NCBI GenBank assembly: GCA_963971405.1
Contig: OZ020488.1
Location: 21,595,089 to 21,659,088, forward strand
From: Psococerastis gibbosa
Taxonomy: Eukaryota > Arthropoda > Insecta > Psocodea > Psocidae
Direction of reading: 5' to 3'
Length of the DNA stretch: 64,000 nt
In this document: piece after piece, positions 1-11,791 of the stretch
Position numbering within the stretch: position 1 is the stretch's first letter
How the letters are laid out: each line of letters begins with the position of its first letter
Made by a program: the position numbers and the translations under genes
Notes under the pieces: model-generated
What the model saw: the letters and a program-made list of their open reading frames with translations, nothing else
Told to the model about the DNA's origin: nothing
Database searches by the model: none

Positions 1-33
1 TTAATAAAAAATCGCTTTCGGCTTTGCCGATCA

Positions 34-204
34 GCAGCCTGATCGAGGCGATTATAATACCGGGGTTAAATAAATACCCTAGGATTATAACTGTAAACAA
101 ACAGATTTTGAATAGCACTTTCCATTATAAAATTATCTTATTTACATTTTTAATACCAGGGGATTAAATAAATACCGGTATTATAATCGCCTCGATCAGG
201 CTGC
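34..204. mobile_element. Foldback MITE, GCAGCCTGATCGAGG family
   Basis: Ends are near-perfect inverted repeats of about 30 bp starting GCAGCCTGATCGAGGCGATT and continuing into TATAATACCGG; inner sequence includes a second weaker inverted part (ATTAAATAAATACC). A closely similar copy lies at 19842-19999 and a diverged, split copy at 55055-59466. No coding capacity. No target duplication could be recognised, so the superfamily is open. Confidence 0.85.
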
Positions 205-480
205 AGGTGTAGAGAGATTAAGTAAAACCACCGGTCCCCCAAATAAACACTAGAACTCATAAGGCACAAGCACCGACTCCGCTTGCTCCCTTTTAAACGA
301 CTATTAACTTATGTTCCACTATTACATTGTTTTCACTTTGACTGGCCGCCATCTTGAAATGGTTGATTTGTCGTAAAAAATTGTTAATTACTATTACCGT
401 AGATAAAAATAAAGGCTTTCCGTCACATCAGGACTTCGATGGCATAATGGTAGCTTGTTCGTACTTAAGCGAGTCTCTAC

Positions 481-585
481 ACATCGTGCGATCGGTGACC
501 TGTCGTAACTCAACACGGGTATTACCTACAAAGACGACTGAAGAGGTTATTCGGATACATTCATTGAATTGTTTGCATGTGAATA
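481..585 (+). repeat. Unclassified interspersed repeat J, copy 1
   Basis: Shares about 100 bp with 44295-44400 and 45995-46100, including GACCTGTCGTAACTCA and CGGATACATTCATTGAATTG. A short open frame through it is shared by two copies (CRNS..VLPT, then EEVIRIHSLNCL), but the frame is broken in the third. An A-box-like stretch (TGGCATAATGGTAGC) about 50 bp upstream of this copy hints at a tRNA-derived head. Confidence 0.7.
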
Positions 586-1011
586 ATATTATTTTTTTTA
601 ATTAAAAAAAATAAACAAACATCTTACTTGATACCTCTGCGACCAATATTAACTGAGACCTGATGTTATTAAGTTTTTTATATCGGCCGCCATCTTGAAA
701 CAAAATGGTGGATCTAACTGGTTAAAAACTTGATCAAAACATTTGTATGATAAATTGTTATGCCAAGTTTCATCAAAATCGGAAAATATCTACGGAAGTT
801 ACAGTGCTTCCTAAAATCTTTATACATACTGTACATACAGTACATCTGCATGTATTACATTATACATATACATTACATTTTGACCGGAGGGTAGGTTTAG
901 GCTCAGGGAGTCATAAAATGGAAAGTTATGAAGATATTTTCCGGAAGTCGACCATTGGTTGCCGCCTCAATAGGTAAATCTCCATAAAAATTCTTATTTT
1001 ACCAGTAGTGA
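586..1011. other. AT-rich stretch with one insect repeat motif
   Basis: Contains TGCCAAGTTTCATCAAAATC near 761-780, a motif also seen in reverse complement near 58470 and widespread in insect transposable elements. No gene is supported. Confidence 0.4.
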
Positions 1012-1183
1012 CAATGGCGGGGAGGTCATGACCCCCCTCCCCCTAAATGAGTTAATTCATAAGATAGTGAAAATATTTGTTACAAAAACGATTTCACTTG
1101 AGGGGGGGGGGGGAATGGCTGCACACCTACACACTCAACTTGTGACCCCCCCCCCCCCAAATTTTCCGCTGGATCTGCCCTTT
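1012..1183. mobile_element. Degenerate hAT-like MITE
   Basis: Starts CAATGGCGGGGAGG and ends with TCTGCCCTTT, an imperfect inverted pair of the CAAGGGCGG type. Inside the ends lie C- and G-runs. Flanks AGTAGTGA and ATTAGTAA match at 6 of 8 positions, a weak target duplication. Structure and length match the better copies in this window. Confidence 0.5.
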
Positions 1184-2394
1184 ATTAGTAATGGGCACTT
1201 GGCTCGTCTATGCCTATATGAATTATGACTACTAAATAAGTGCTGAAATTACCTATGGAGTCACGGCAAAAAGTCCCCTCTTAGTCGATTTAGTTTTTGA
1301 AGTACCTATTTTGTAGTTTGCATATTTCAGTCTTGCCAGTTCCCACGCTCATAATACAATGCATCTTCATGGTCAAATAGAAGAATACTAATATTACTTA
1401 ATACTTTACCTTACATTCAACTAAGGTTGTGTTGCCAATTTATCCCGTACTGTAAGCGTCTTCAATAGAGAAAGGTAACCAAGAATACACAGTTTGACCT
1501 GTTACTTACGCCAACAATACGTCCAAGGGCTCAACACAGCAGGGTAAAAGGTATACGTGTAGTAGGCCTACTTCAACAACAGAGGGAAGAAAAATAAACG
1601 AACAAAGAACAGCAGGAGTAGTAGAGAAGAGAGAGATGTGAAGAAAAGTCCTCGTCATTAAAAATAAATCCACCCCCTCCCACTGCTCTCCTATAAAACC
1701 CTCGCTCCCACCTTGTTTTACTTTATTAAAACTTGTTTTTACCAACTTTTCTCTTGCGCCAGTAAATTATTCTTGTATAAAACAGCCCCAGAAAACGATC
1801 GAACTTGTGCTTCCAACACCGAACAACTTTTATTAGAATAAAGTTGATGTAATAAAACCGACAGTCGTTGTAATTTTAATACTCAACTGTGATTGGCCTA
1901 AGTAAGAACTATGTGATGAAGTACAATAAGGCATTCTACTTCTTCTGGCTCAACAGCCTTTGATGAGCTTTGGCCTGCTCGACAGCACTCCTCCAGTCAT
2001 TTTGCAATTCACTTGCAATTCAAAGAAAGAAAATTGTCTTTTTTTCATATGGGGTGAATTTTGGGCCTTTCTCTTACAATTAACCCACAATACGGTATTA
2101 TAAAACAATAAATAAATAAGTAATAAAACAATAAGTAAATACTAATAAGAAATATATAGAGGTATGTATGGACGTAACCTCCTTCCCATTCTATCAATTA
2201 ACACAATTAACAAAATGTGCTAAAGTGATGGGGACACAATATACCCCAAAAAGGAATGATTTTGCTCTTTTTCGCTTATATCCTCTCAACAACTCAAAGT
2301 GTCGAAACAGCAGCGGTGTTTATAACACTAAAATTCTGCGTGGAACTCTGTCACCAAATGCGCATCTACCTCCAAGGTCTACCAGGCGAAGATA
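1184..2394. other. No gene recognised
   Basis: About 1.2 kb of AT-rich sequence. Open frames here are short and have no recognisable family features. Confidence 0.5.
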
Positions 2395-3024
2395 GACCGC
2401 TTCAAGTCGGTTCAGCAATTTAGATACCTCGGCTCGGTGATGACGAGTGACAACTGCATGGGGGAGTACATTAATAACCGTATCAAGGCTGCGAATGTGG
2501 CTTTCTTCCAAGTCCGACCACTATTTAGATCTCGACTCCTGTCTAGAACTACAAAGGTTCGCTTCTACAAGACCCTAATTCGGCCTGTTCTAATGTACGG
2601 ACGACAGGCCTGGACACTTTCCACTAAGGACGCCCAAAGATTAAGAGTCTTCGAGAACAAAATGCTTCGCATTATCTTCGGCGGTAGATGGGAGAACGGT
2701 GTCTGGAGGATCAGACACAATGCCGAAATACATGCCCTATTCGACTCCCCGAACATAATATCAGAACTAGAAGGGCGTCGAATCCAATGGCTGGGTCATG
2801 TACACCGTATGCAAGCGGAGAGGTCGCCGAAACTAGTTTTAGAAGACACTTTCAACCACCCTAGGCGTCCCGGTAGGCCAAGACTAAGATGGAGAGACCA
2901 ATTGCTCGAATATGTGCACGCCACCGGCACCCGAGATTGGAAGCGAGCGGCGGAAGAACGTCCGAGGTGGCATGGTGTAGTGGCAGCGGCCAAAAGTCCC
3001 CCCGGGCTGGACGTGCCCACCTAA
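2395..3024 (+). pseudogene. Non-LTR retrotransposon reverse transcriptase, C-terminal fragment
   Basis: The frame begins inside the RT at about KIDRFKSVQQFRYLGS and continues through the post-palm and thumb region: FYKTLIRPVLMYGRQAWTLS, ENKMLRIIFGG, then RRIQWLGHVHRM and a C-terminus rich in Pro/Arg (RPGRPRLRWRDQ), ending at TAA. The catalytic YADD part and the endonuclease are missing, so this is a 5'-truncated copy, as is usual for target-primed reverse transcription. The remaining 200-odd residues are uninterrupted, suggesting a fairly recent insertion. The transcript-strand tail continues to about 3037 (AAGTCAGGTAAGTCAA), a motif whose reverse complement also borders the copy at 25.36 kb. 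The clade (RTE/CR1/Jockey-like) cannot be settled from this tail alone. Confidence 0.9.
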
Positions 3025-3289
3025 GTCAGGTAAGTCAACTTCCAATGCAAGAAAATAGCCTGCCCACAGTAAAAATAGGAAGCAAAGCACGTACTTTATC
3101 GGGTAGGTACCCTAGTTCCTTCCCGTTACCCATTCGTGAGTAGAAATCCAATTTGACAACATAAGAAATACTTTGGTATTCCAAACGTAGTTTCCCGATT
3201 TGCGGTAACAGCGGGTGCGTGAGTCAGGCGGTAGATGTAACTGCGGGACACAATGGCTGCTGACGTGACTGCGTCGTCCTGTCTGTGGC

Positions 3290-3402
3290 ACAGGTGTCTT
3301 TATGGTGACTCATGTCACCACGTGGTAACTATGACTCATATTACCACGTGGCACTCGTGAGCCGCGACTCAGTCACCCACGTGTCATTTGGAAGACACCG
3401 GT
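3290..3402. repeat. Compound palindrome with CACGTG and TGACTCA motifs
   Basis: Outer arms GGTGTCTT and AAGACACC enclose three nested palindromic blocks: GGTGACTCATGTCACC, then CGTGGTAA...TTACCACG, then a CACTCGTGAG/CTCAGTCACC part. CACGTG appears twice with a related CACGTGTC, and TGACTCA twice with a related CGACTCA. It may be a small foldback element; the motifs match E-box and AP-1 sites by sequence only. Confidence 0.6.
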
Positions 3403-4400
3403 CAAAGAATACCTCTTCTAAATAATTGGTTTGTCAGCCAAATAGTCGAAGATGGGTTCCCTAGATATTGTACACAGAGAAATTGCTTAGTAAGTCAGAA
3501 AATAGTAAATAATATGATTAAATTGAGTCTGATGAAATCGACCTGCGAAGTATATTGTACTACGCAATAGTACTAGCATTATATACAGCATTACCAAAAC
3601 ACTTTGCCGAGTGGTACACAGGGTGGAAACTGTAGAACCCAGATTGAGCACTATTCTACATGATTTCTGCTGCGTTTGTAATTAAGGTTGAACTTTAAAA
3701 TCTAACCCCTATCAAACGCGAGGGAGACATATTATGAGGAGAATCCAGTCACGCTAGTACCTAGTCTGTGCACATATATAGGTATAAATAAGCTTTGAGG
3801 GAAGTTCATTTATACTACAATACAACATTAGTCTAGACTAGGAATTATTGATTTAAAATACCTTTTTATGAAACACCTAGCCCTATAAACGTTCAACTAG
3901 CTATTGGAATAGCTTGGGGAAACAGAGTGCATCTTGTTGGAATCTCTGATTTGCAGCAACTTGTCAAAAGTAAACAATCTGAACACTTTGTATCCTGCTG
4001 CAGCTGGGTTCATTGGTCTTATTGACTATGTAAATGATAGACGCTATCAAAAATCTGTCTGAATGGTCAAGCACATGCAGGTCTGCAAGTTGGCAAGTGT
4101 GAGGGGCTGCTGTTTAGTGACTACGCTACTGGCTGAGGCCTATAGTGTGGAAAAATCAGGACGTATCTAGTATCTCGTGGTTCCGGGACTAAGACCTAAG
4201 TCAGCAATACCTACAGCTATATCAAGTCAGGCTCAGGCCTAGGGGGTGGCGAGGTGCAAAATTGACCCCTGGAAACATTCCATTTTCCTATGGGTATGAA
4301 GCGCTCTCAGAAAAAAAAACTCTAAGAGTATAATGATGACTGGAAATAATGGAATAAGTTAATACGGAAAAGTAACTGAAAAGGCGCAAAAATTTTCTTG
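3403..4400. other. No gene recognised
   Basis: About 1 kb without a supportable gene or repeat. Confidence 0.45.
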
Positions 4401-4402
4401 TG

Positions 4403-4445
4403 ACAATCTTCGATAGATGAGGCATTAAACGAAGAAGACTATAAA
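4403..4445 (+). mobile_element. 3'-terminal scrap of a non-LTR element
   Basis: GACAATCTTCGATAGATGAG followed by an A-rich GAAGAAGA tail. The same 3'-terminal motif closes the longer fragments at 17057-17103 and 18080-18650, so this is read as an extreme 5' truncation of that element family. Confidence 0.6.
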
Positions 4446-4734
4446 AATATATTGGAGGGCGCAAATTCTTCACCTTGCCACCAGCGCAAAAGTACCTCGG
4501 CCCGGCACTGTATCAAGTTGGTCCTTGCCGTTCTCTTAACTTCCAAGTAGATTCTGTCAGTATAATCTCATATCGTGCTTGAGGTCTTTGCCGTACACCT
4601 TCCTCAGCAGGACTGCCGCGGTCCGGGAATAGTCACGGTATTCGGGGAAATAAAAACATTCCAGATACTTTCCGGGATAATCTTGGACTTAAATTAAAAT
4701 TTAACCGTACGTTACGTTATGTTACGTGATGAAT

Positions 4735-4942
4735 CAGTAGAATCCGGGATGATAGGCCGTGGTCGCTCTGAAAGTGTACTTCCAAACGTTTCGTCAACAT
4801 CTGCAACAGTTGCTGCTGAGCCTCCGAGATACAATCTTAGAAGTCTACGCTGTTCCACTGAAGATGTCGACCGTAGATGTTGACCAAACGTTTGGAAGTA
4901 CACTTTCAGAACGACCACGGCCTATCATCCCGGATTCTACTG
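4735..4942. repeat. Palindromic repeat A, copy 1 (possible Penelope-like terminal repeat)
   Basis: Arms of about 55 bp (starting CAGTAGAATCCGGGATGATA) are near-perfect inverted copies flanking about 95 bp. The right part contains CACTGAAGATGTCGACC...GTTGACCAAACG, resembling a hammerhead core (CTGANGA, helix II, GAAA) in which GAAA reads CAAA here. Other copies: 21116-21215, 24578-24785, 40555-40770. Hammerhead motifs of this type are known in Penelope-like retroelements; the assignment is inference. Confidence 0.6.
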
Positions 4943-5247
4943 GTTCGTTTTTTGGGCACTTTTTTATTCGCCAAAAAAGACCTTTTTTATGATTGACTTT
5001 ACCTTCTCATAATTTAAACATGGCTTGTGAAATTCCGGGACTATGGCAGCTCTGTTTCTCAGTCGGCCGACGGTCCCTTCGCCTATCCTTGCGAGCACCT
5101 CTTCCTCTTCGTTTGAACTAGGGAACGTGGAATTTCGAAAAACCACAGTTACACATTATAAATATTTTATTATACCGAATCGTTATAGCAATTATAATAA
5201 GGAGCAACGCATGAGCCATGTTGCCCCACAGCCCAACCTTCATTTGA

Positions 5248-5375
5248 AGGGTCCGGTAGAAGAAGGTGTTGTCGCAATAAAAACATATTTTATAATGGAA
5301 GAAGGTGGTATGTACCCCCACTTCTTCACATAATATTTTTATGTGTGTACCGCCTTCTTCCACTGGACAATTCAA
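5248..5375. repeat. Short foldback with GAAGAAGG arms
   Basis: GTCCGGTAGAAGAAGG and its imperfect reverse complement CCTTCTTCCACTGGAC enclose about 90 bp. A central GGAAGAAGGTGG and further CTTCTTCC copies downstream (near 5455) show internal repetition. A (TA)n tract follows at about 5376-5393. Confidence 0.55.
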
Positions 5376-5399
5376 ATATATATATATATATACATATAG

Positions 5400-6667
5400 G
5401 TTGGCGTATAACACCTTCTTTAATGATAAAATCTGTTCTATTGTGACTTAACGTCTTCTTCCATCGGGCTCTTCATTTAATATATTTAATAGTAGGTATT
5501 AAATTATGCTAAAAGTAGCCAATGTGTCACAACGGACCAGTTCAGCTCATTGGTAATCAATTGCAAAATTTCATTTCTTCGGAAATGTTGTAGACTACCC
5601 TACGCTGACTACAAATACCTGAGCATGGACACAAGTACCGTGTTCCTACCCACGGGTAGTTTATGCCATGCCTGACAGGTATACATATAGCGGTGTACAG
5701 CCATAATGCAAGCGCAAGCCTTTGACTTCGGGGTGTATGCTCTGTTATGAAATGTTTCTGCTTTTTTTTTTACTTTTAGATTTCTTGTAGCGTTTCGTTG
5801 TCTTCTGGTAAATTTTATTGCATGCTATTCGCTAAGAGTGATACTTTTCGCGCCTCCATTTGTAATTAGTCCTTTTAATTTTACAACATTTAGTATGTGC
5901 TAATGATGCTTATAGACGCGGACAGTTACTCCAGTCTGGAGGTGTAAACAACTTGAGCACCTTTTAAGAGCTTTCTGATATTACATTTATTTTTATGTAT
6001 ACAGACTACAGTATGGTACTACGTAGTATTATGTGGATGCACCTAGAAAACCAATCCGCTTTGATTAATTGGTAAACTCTGAGAATGCCAGTTTCTGATG
6101 GATCATACGCAAATAGTCGAAAACAAGATATCTGCCTAAGGACGCCCAATTGGGTGAGTTGAATAGGAGCTGATAGAAGTATAATTGTGCAATTACCCTG
6201 CTAAGCCTATGCTGTATCCGAAAACTCACTGGACAAAGTCAGAGAGATGTCCTGCAATGGGGAGTAATGAATGAAATAATTTATCATGAAACTGCTGATG
6301 TGCGTTGCAGAGAATGAAGAAGTGTGCAGTGTGAGAAGACCGGTAAATAATTGATTGGGTAGGGGACCGGCTTGGGTAAGCAGCTTATTTCAGCTTATGG
6401 TCAGATATAGACCATTGATTTCTCATTCCACTTATCAGGTTGACTTTTACCGTCTGTCTCAAGAAAATATTTTATTCTTCGTTTTTCTTCTCAGCCCAGC
6501 AGGAATATCCAACTGGTGAAGTGGCATTACATTAATGTTTCATTTTTCTTCAAGACACCGCTGTCAGCGTCACGTGACCGGGACGTTTCAATTTTGTGCA
6601 TATAAAATATATATTTCAGTGCTATAGGTAGGCCTGAACGTAGTAGATATTTACTGGTAAGTGGTAG
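5400..6667. other. No gene recognised
   Basis: AT-rich sequence without a supportable gene. Confidence 0.45.
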
Positions 6668-6820
6668 CTAGGGAGAGATCCAGCCGATTTGGGGGCCAAA
6701 ATAGAATAATGGTATTTACTATCGGTTAAATTATAATGTAATTAGTACATTGACTTACAACAGACTTACTAAATCAGCTACCCCCTTGCCTACCCCCTTG
6801 CCCCCTTGTACCCGTTCTTG
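6668..6820. mobile_element. Diverged hAT-like MITE, GGATCCAGCC family
   Basis: Left end GGGAGAGATCCAGCC and right end TGTACCCGTTCTTG correspond to the ends of the copies at 14031 and 19313, and the inner TTTACAATAG-type stretch is recognisable. No convincing 8-bp duplication remains. Confidence 0.55.
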
Positions 6821-7437
6821 CTGTAACAGTTTTCTAGATTTAGCAAAAATACTTTTTCCTCCTGAAGTAGGCAGAAATTTCTCATAAATCTATATTTGTA
6901 AGATACCCAAATCAATTAAGAGTCAATCAAATTAACAAAAATATAAACCATTTTAATTTTATGAGTACGCTGCGCAAAATTAAAAATCCCATCATATTTT
7001 AATTTTAGATTGATGCCTCCTACCATACAATAGTGAATAGTATGGTACGTTGTTGTTATTGTTGTGCGATGAGCTATTTTAAAATTTTACTGCCGCTCCT
7101 TTAATGAGCATCGGCCGCCATCCTCCCCCTCCCAGTTGGGTTCCTTTTGCAGGTCGCCGACTTTCGCTACCGGGCTTATCTTGCAGGCGACATGTGTCTA
7201 GGCTGACAGGCGACGATAGCATTCTTCGCTGCAAACGATAAACCGTATGATAATTAAAGCAAAGAAGGACCGCCAAAATTATGAATTCGTTGCACGAATC
7301 AAGAATTAGCATATAGATAGTTAAGTGTCGGTATTCTCACTTTGTCGGCAGATTTCTTAGGGCGTGCTATATTTAGAAAAGTTCGTGATAGCACGCAGTT
7401 ACGCACTCTTCAATAAGAAGCACGGTGTAAGTATAAG

Positions 7438-7746
7438 TTAACTATAGTATTAGATTCTGAACGTCGCGACAGAGACCGTAGAATGCGAGGAAGAAAGCGC
7501 GAAAGAAAGCTACAGCATACTCGAAGCTGAATTCTTGTATACATGATTGGATGTGTGAGGAAGAAGCTAATGCGCTTGAACCCCCCCCCCCCCCTCTTGA
7601 ACTATAGTATTAGATTGTGAGCGTCGCGACAGGGACCGTAGAATGCGAGGAAGAAAGCTACATCATATACTCGAAGCTGAATTCTGGTATATATGATTGG
7701 ATGTGTAGGGAAGAAGCTAATGCGCTTGAACCCCCCCCCCCCCCCC
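7438..7746. repeat. Two-copy tandem duplication, about 155 bp each, ending in C-runs
   Basis: The block AACTATAGTATTAGATT...AATGCGCTTGAA followed by 13 or more C residues occurs twice head to tail. The copies differ by substitutions and a small deletion (an extra GCGCGAAAGAAA in the first copy). Confidence 0.9.
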
Positions 7747-7783
7747 AGAAAAAAAATTGTAAACTTAGCAAATTAAATAAATA

Positions 7784-7988
7784 TTGACTTGTGTACTATT
7801 GCTAAGCCAACCTAATAGAGTTTTAGAGGCTATAAAGCCCTCTCTTACACTCACCTATAAGAAGGCCCGGGACCACCTGATTTACATGTCCTCCGAAACA
7901 TGGCCAGAAAATGTAGCATGTGTGGGACTCGAACCAACAACCTTTCTGGTGAAAGTCGGAGTCTGTACCCCTACTCTAGTAGTGGGGT
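7784..7988 (-). mobile_element. tRNA-derived SINE, copy 1
   Basis: On the minus strand a tRNA-like head has an A-box-like TAGAGTAGGGGT and B-box GGTTCGAGTCCC, followed by a body (TGGTCCCGGGCCTTC) and a 3' tail GAGGGCTTTATAGCC...TTGGCTTAGCAATAG. Four other copies share the tail or head. Confidence 0.85.
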
Positions 7989-8096
7989 AAACAGGCAGTA
8001 ATTTCACACCCTTGTGTGTTTGTTTCGGGTATGACAGAAATGCAAAATTTTTCTTGATCTGTGAGAAAGGGAACACAACAATGGCAAATTAGGGGT

Positions 8097-8260
8097 TTGT
8101 CAAAGCTCAACTGTTGACTCGTTCCCATACTTGGCAATGTCAATGGTAAGTTTTTTCTGCTAGCCCATTGGCACTTATAGTCGGTGTGGGTGTGAGTGAA
8201 CCAGTTTGCCAACGGCTAAAAATTTTCATTCGGAAACAATACCAATAATGTCTGAAAACT
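8097..8260 (-). repeat. Unclassified interspersed repeat C, copy 1
   Basis: Shares TTTTTAGCCGTTGGCAAACT and CTTACCATTGACATTGCC (minus strand) with copies at 12330-12485, 35790-35955, 39455-39600 and 45805-45945. No coding potential is common to the copies. Confidence 0.75.
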
Positions 8261-8395
8261 GATTGGCCGGGTATGTAGACTACAATTGAACCAGCAAGTT
8301 ATTGAATCCAGCAGACCAGAGCAGGTTCAAAGCTGCAGATAACTTGGTCGTGTGCACAGTGCTGGTAGGGAAACATGGTAGGACTTGTCCTGGTC

Positions 8396-8475
8396 ACCTC
8401 CAAACTAATCGTGTGACTTCACTGTGTTTCCCAAGTGGTTCGGAGTCCACTATAATCAGGAGGTCCACTGTCCTA
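8396..8475 (-). repeat. Unclassified repeat H, short copy
   Basis: The reverse complement matches about 75 bp of the repeat unit at 38733-38945, including GAACCACTTGGG and AGTGAAGTCACACGATTA. Confidence 0.7.
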
Positions 8476-8827
8476 TGGGCCCAAATATGAGGCCTAAGTC
8501 GTTATTAACCCGACGAACACTTCTACTAATACTAAGGTACAATTGGGTCCATTAAGGTAGACCAGCGTCCATAAAAAGCCCATTAATAATACTAATATTA
8601 ATAACATTAGTAATAAATAAAATAATATAATAATTTTACAGCACTATGTCACGGCATATTAAATTAATTGTTGGTATAGGGGGACCCGAAAGGATTAACC
8701 CGTGCTATTAATTTAAAACAGTTTAGAATGTTAGAATAATACAATATTATGATACATGGAAAAAATGGCTGCAATAATAATAATTCAGCTTCGTAATAGA
8801 ACAAAATGTCAATATATTAATAAATAT

Positions 8828-9028
8828 TGACTTTTTTTATTCTATTACTAAGCCAACTCATCGGAGTTAGGGCTATAAAGCCCTCTCTTACACTCAACTA
8901 GGAAGGCCTGGGACCGCCTGCTTTGCATGCCCTCCAAAGCATGGCCAGAAAATGTAGCAAGTGTGAGACTCGAACCAACAACCTTTCTGGGGAAAGTCGG
9001 AGTCTGTACCACTACCCTACATGTCCTT
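8828..9028 (-). mobile_element. tRNA-derived SINE, copy 2
   Basis: The clearest full copy: A-box TAGGGTAGTGGTAC, B-box GGTTCGAGTCTC, body GGTCCCAGGCCTTC, tail with AGGGCTTTATAGCCCT and TTGGCTTAGTAATAG. It lies about 840 bp from copy 1 in the same orientation. Confidence 0.88.
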
Positions 9029-10650
9029 GTTATGGAATGGTCACTCCTACAATAAGCTCCCTCCTGGCCTATTATTTCTATTTTTTAGGCATGCTTCTAT
9101 CTATATTATAAGGACTATATACTATTTGTTTGCAAAAACTAGGTTGCATATTACTTAGGCTAATACTATACTTCACTTTTGAAGCAATGAAGGTGAGGGT
9201 TTAAAAAAAATCGCATTTTCCTTGCGAATGAAAAGGTAGTAAGATCATGGGTGCCTTTAGAGCTTGGCAGCCTGGGGCTACCCTATAACATATTCCTTCT
9301 AAAAATAAAAGTCCACTACGACATAGTCAATTGAAAAAAAAAGTCGATAAATATGTCCACCGTATTCATTTATACGAAACAACCTCATCAAGGATTTAAA
9401 GTCGCCATATGGACCCACAAACTCATTCAATTTCATCACTATTCCCTGTCACTTTTCCCCGATTTTTTTAAAAATTCGGGATTTAAATGAACCTGACTTG
9501 GGACCAACTAGAAGAGCTTGATTCATTCAAGAACAAGAGCAGGTTTTTTTGGGGGGAGATGCCGACAGATAGGCCGAGGGTGTGTACGGGTTGGCGCCGC
9601 TATCCACGCTTTACGATCCTATCATCAGGTACATGGACGTTTATTAGGATCGCACCATTCACCCTAATGGTTTCTATTTCATTGTTTTTCTTTTATAGCT
9701 GTCTATGTAAACCAACTGGTTGCTCAATTTTAAATTTTGAATACCTGATGAAGCCTTAGCTATCCTTTTCGGGCGCGAAAAATTCCTGTAAGGTAAAAAA
9801 TATGGTGCCATAAAAAATTCCAGTGCAGGGAGCAACTTGTTGTTTGCTATGAAAAAGTAAAAATTAATACACTAGTATAAGGTTCAAGTTCGACAAATTA
9901 CTACAACCAATTCTATAATGCTTTCTTCATGCCTACCTGTACATCGAAATAACATAAATCTTACATACTGTCAAATATAGTTTTTTAAAACTGACGCATG
10001 AATTTCTTGAACCTTCAGGTAGTAGTCAAAAGCAGACTCTAAAGAACAGATTCTTCGTGTAACTCCGAAGACGGCAGGCATATTTATTTGTAGAACATCA
10101 GAACATCTAATTGCGATTCGTAAACGTCGGCCAAATTCGATTTCTATATCTCTCAACCCTCAGCGGCACATGTTGCGCGCGATATGTTTTTCTGTGCTAC
10201 TACAAAAACAAAATTAGATTCTATATTTCCATGAAAAATACACCGTTGAGGGACAGTTTTCAAGCAGTGTTTTAGTTTCCGGTTTTCGTGAATCGCGAGT
10301 TTCCGAGTCGATTTGACTCGTCCTGCCAATTTACGTAAAAGTATGTAGGCCAGCAAAGAAGGTAACTATATAGAAAAAAATGAAAAATTAATCTATATCG
10401 GCTAGTTTTGATCAGTTATGGAAGTTTAAAATAGTTGTGAAAAGTCTCGTTTATATTTTATCTACCTATTACCCTACAACATTGTCAATCAATTATATAT
10501 GATATCGAATGGAATCTAACGATCAATGCATTTTTTTTTAACACCAATGTATTATTTTGAAAACCAGTCATCATGTGGAAATAAAACAAGGTAAAGTAAG
10601 TTTCACTCTGAATTAGGACTTGGTTTTTCAGAACTGGTTAATAGTAAATA
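9029..10650. other. No gene recognised
   Basis: About 1.6 kb of AT-rich DNA; open frames here have no family features. Confidence 0.45.
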
Positions 10651-10657
10651 GTTGATG

Positions 10658-10800
10658 TGAAGAAGTTCTGCGCACTTGACCTTGGGTCATAACTGCGCTA
10701 ATTGTTGATTGCCTGAGTCCCAGGTAGCCAACATAGACGCTTGATCGTTTGACTTATCAGGCTTATGCAAGGGCGGAATTGGCTTTGTGCGGAAATAGGC
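10658..10800. repeat. Unclassified interspersed repeat K, copy 1
   Basis: TTCTGCGCACTTGACCTTGG and CTGAGTCCCAGGT with a following GGCTTATG correspond to 24345-24480, and partly to 11170-11290. Function unknown. Confidence 0.5.
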
Positions 10801-11791
10801 ACTGCCCTTGTCGCGGACATTAATAATTATTGTTTGTATGTATACTAATACTAATAACACCAACACTAATAAAACCACTATTATTATTTTTTTTTAATGT
10901 TTTGAATCAAAATAACCTACTTTCTTATCCTTAACTAAAATGGGTTTTTTTCTGGCTTTGACCTCAGCAAACTGTGTAATAATTAAATCACTTCAGAGGT
11001 CCATTGTGTACATAGAGTACCAGCTGAACAGAAATGCGAGCCTAATTTGAAAAATTTGTTTTTAATATCTTATAATTTTTTTAATTTTTTTTACATACAA
11101 ATGCACAAAAAAATTCTTTAATGAACGCGCGCGCGGATACAGGCATTTGTTTCAGTTGCCTATTGGTAAGTCCGCCACTGGGCTTATGGCGGGAACCAAC
11201 CACTTCGTATGCTGGGTCACCACCGTGGAATCGTTGATTGACTGAACCGTGGATAGCCATCTCACCGGCTCATTGCTGTAAAAACAGTTTCACCGCACTA
11301 TATCCGCTAAATTTCAAAATAGTGATGTAGGTTAAGTGTGGTTATTTCACGATACACTTAACACTAGATAGTTTGCTGTAACTACCTACCGGCGGTTTAC
11401 CCGATGCCACCAAATCAATCCAATGTTGGATGCAAGATGAGGGTATGTTCCAGTGTGAAACTAATAACATTTTTCAGCGCCGTTGCAGTTGTTTATCAAA
11501 GGAGTTGTTTCCCTCTCCAGAACCTCCCAGGTACCCAAAGACCCGCCCATCGGCTTCATCATTGGTCACTGCAGACTGGCTCCAGTCCGATCCTGGAGGT
11601 GCGAGCTTGTTAGGTGCTCCTGCCTGTACTTATCCGTTTAAACTTTTCTTTTTGTATCATGGTTACTTGGGAAAATGGCGTCTTGTCTGTAGATAATTGT
11701 AATAAAGGTCTTTTGTCCGTCGGTAACTTGAACAAGGGTTATAGATAAATGTAAATTCGGATAGTATCTTTTTATGGGAAAATAATCTTCT

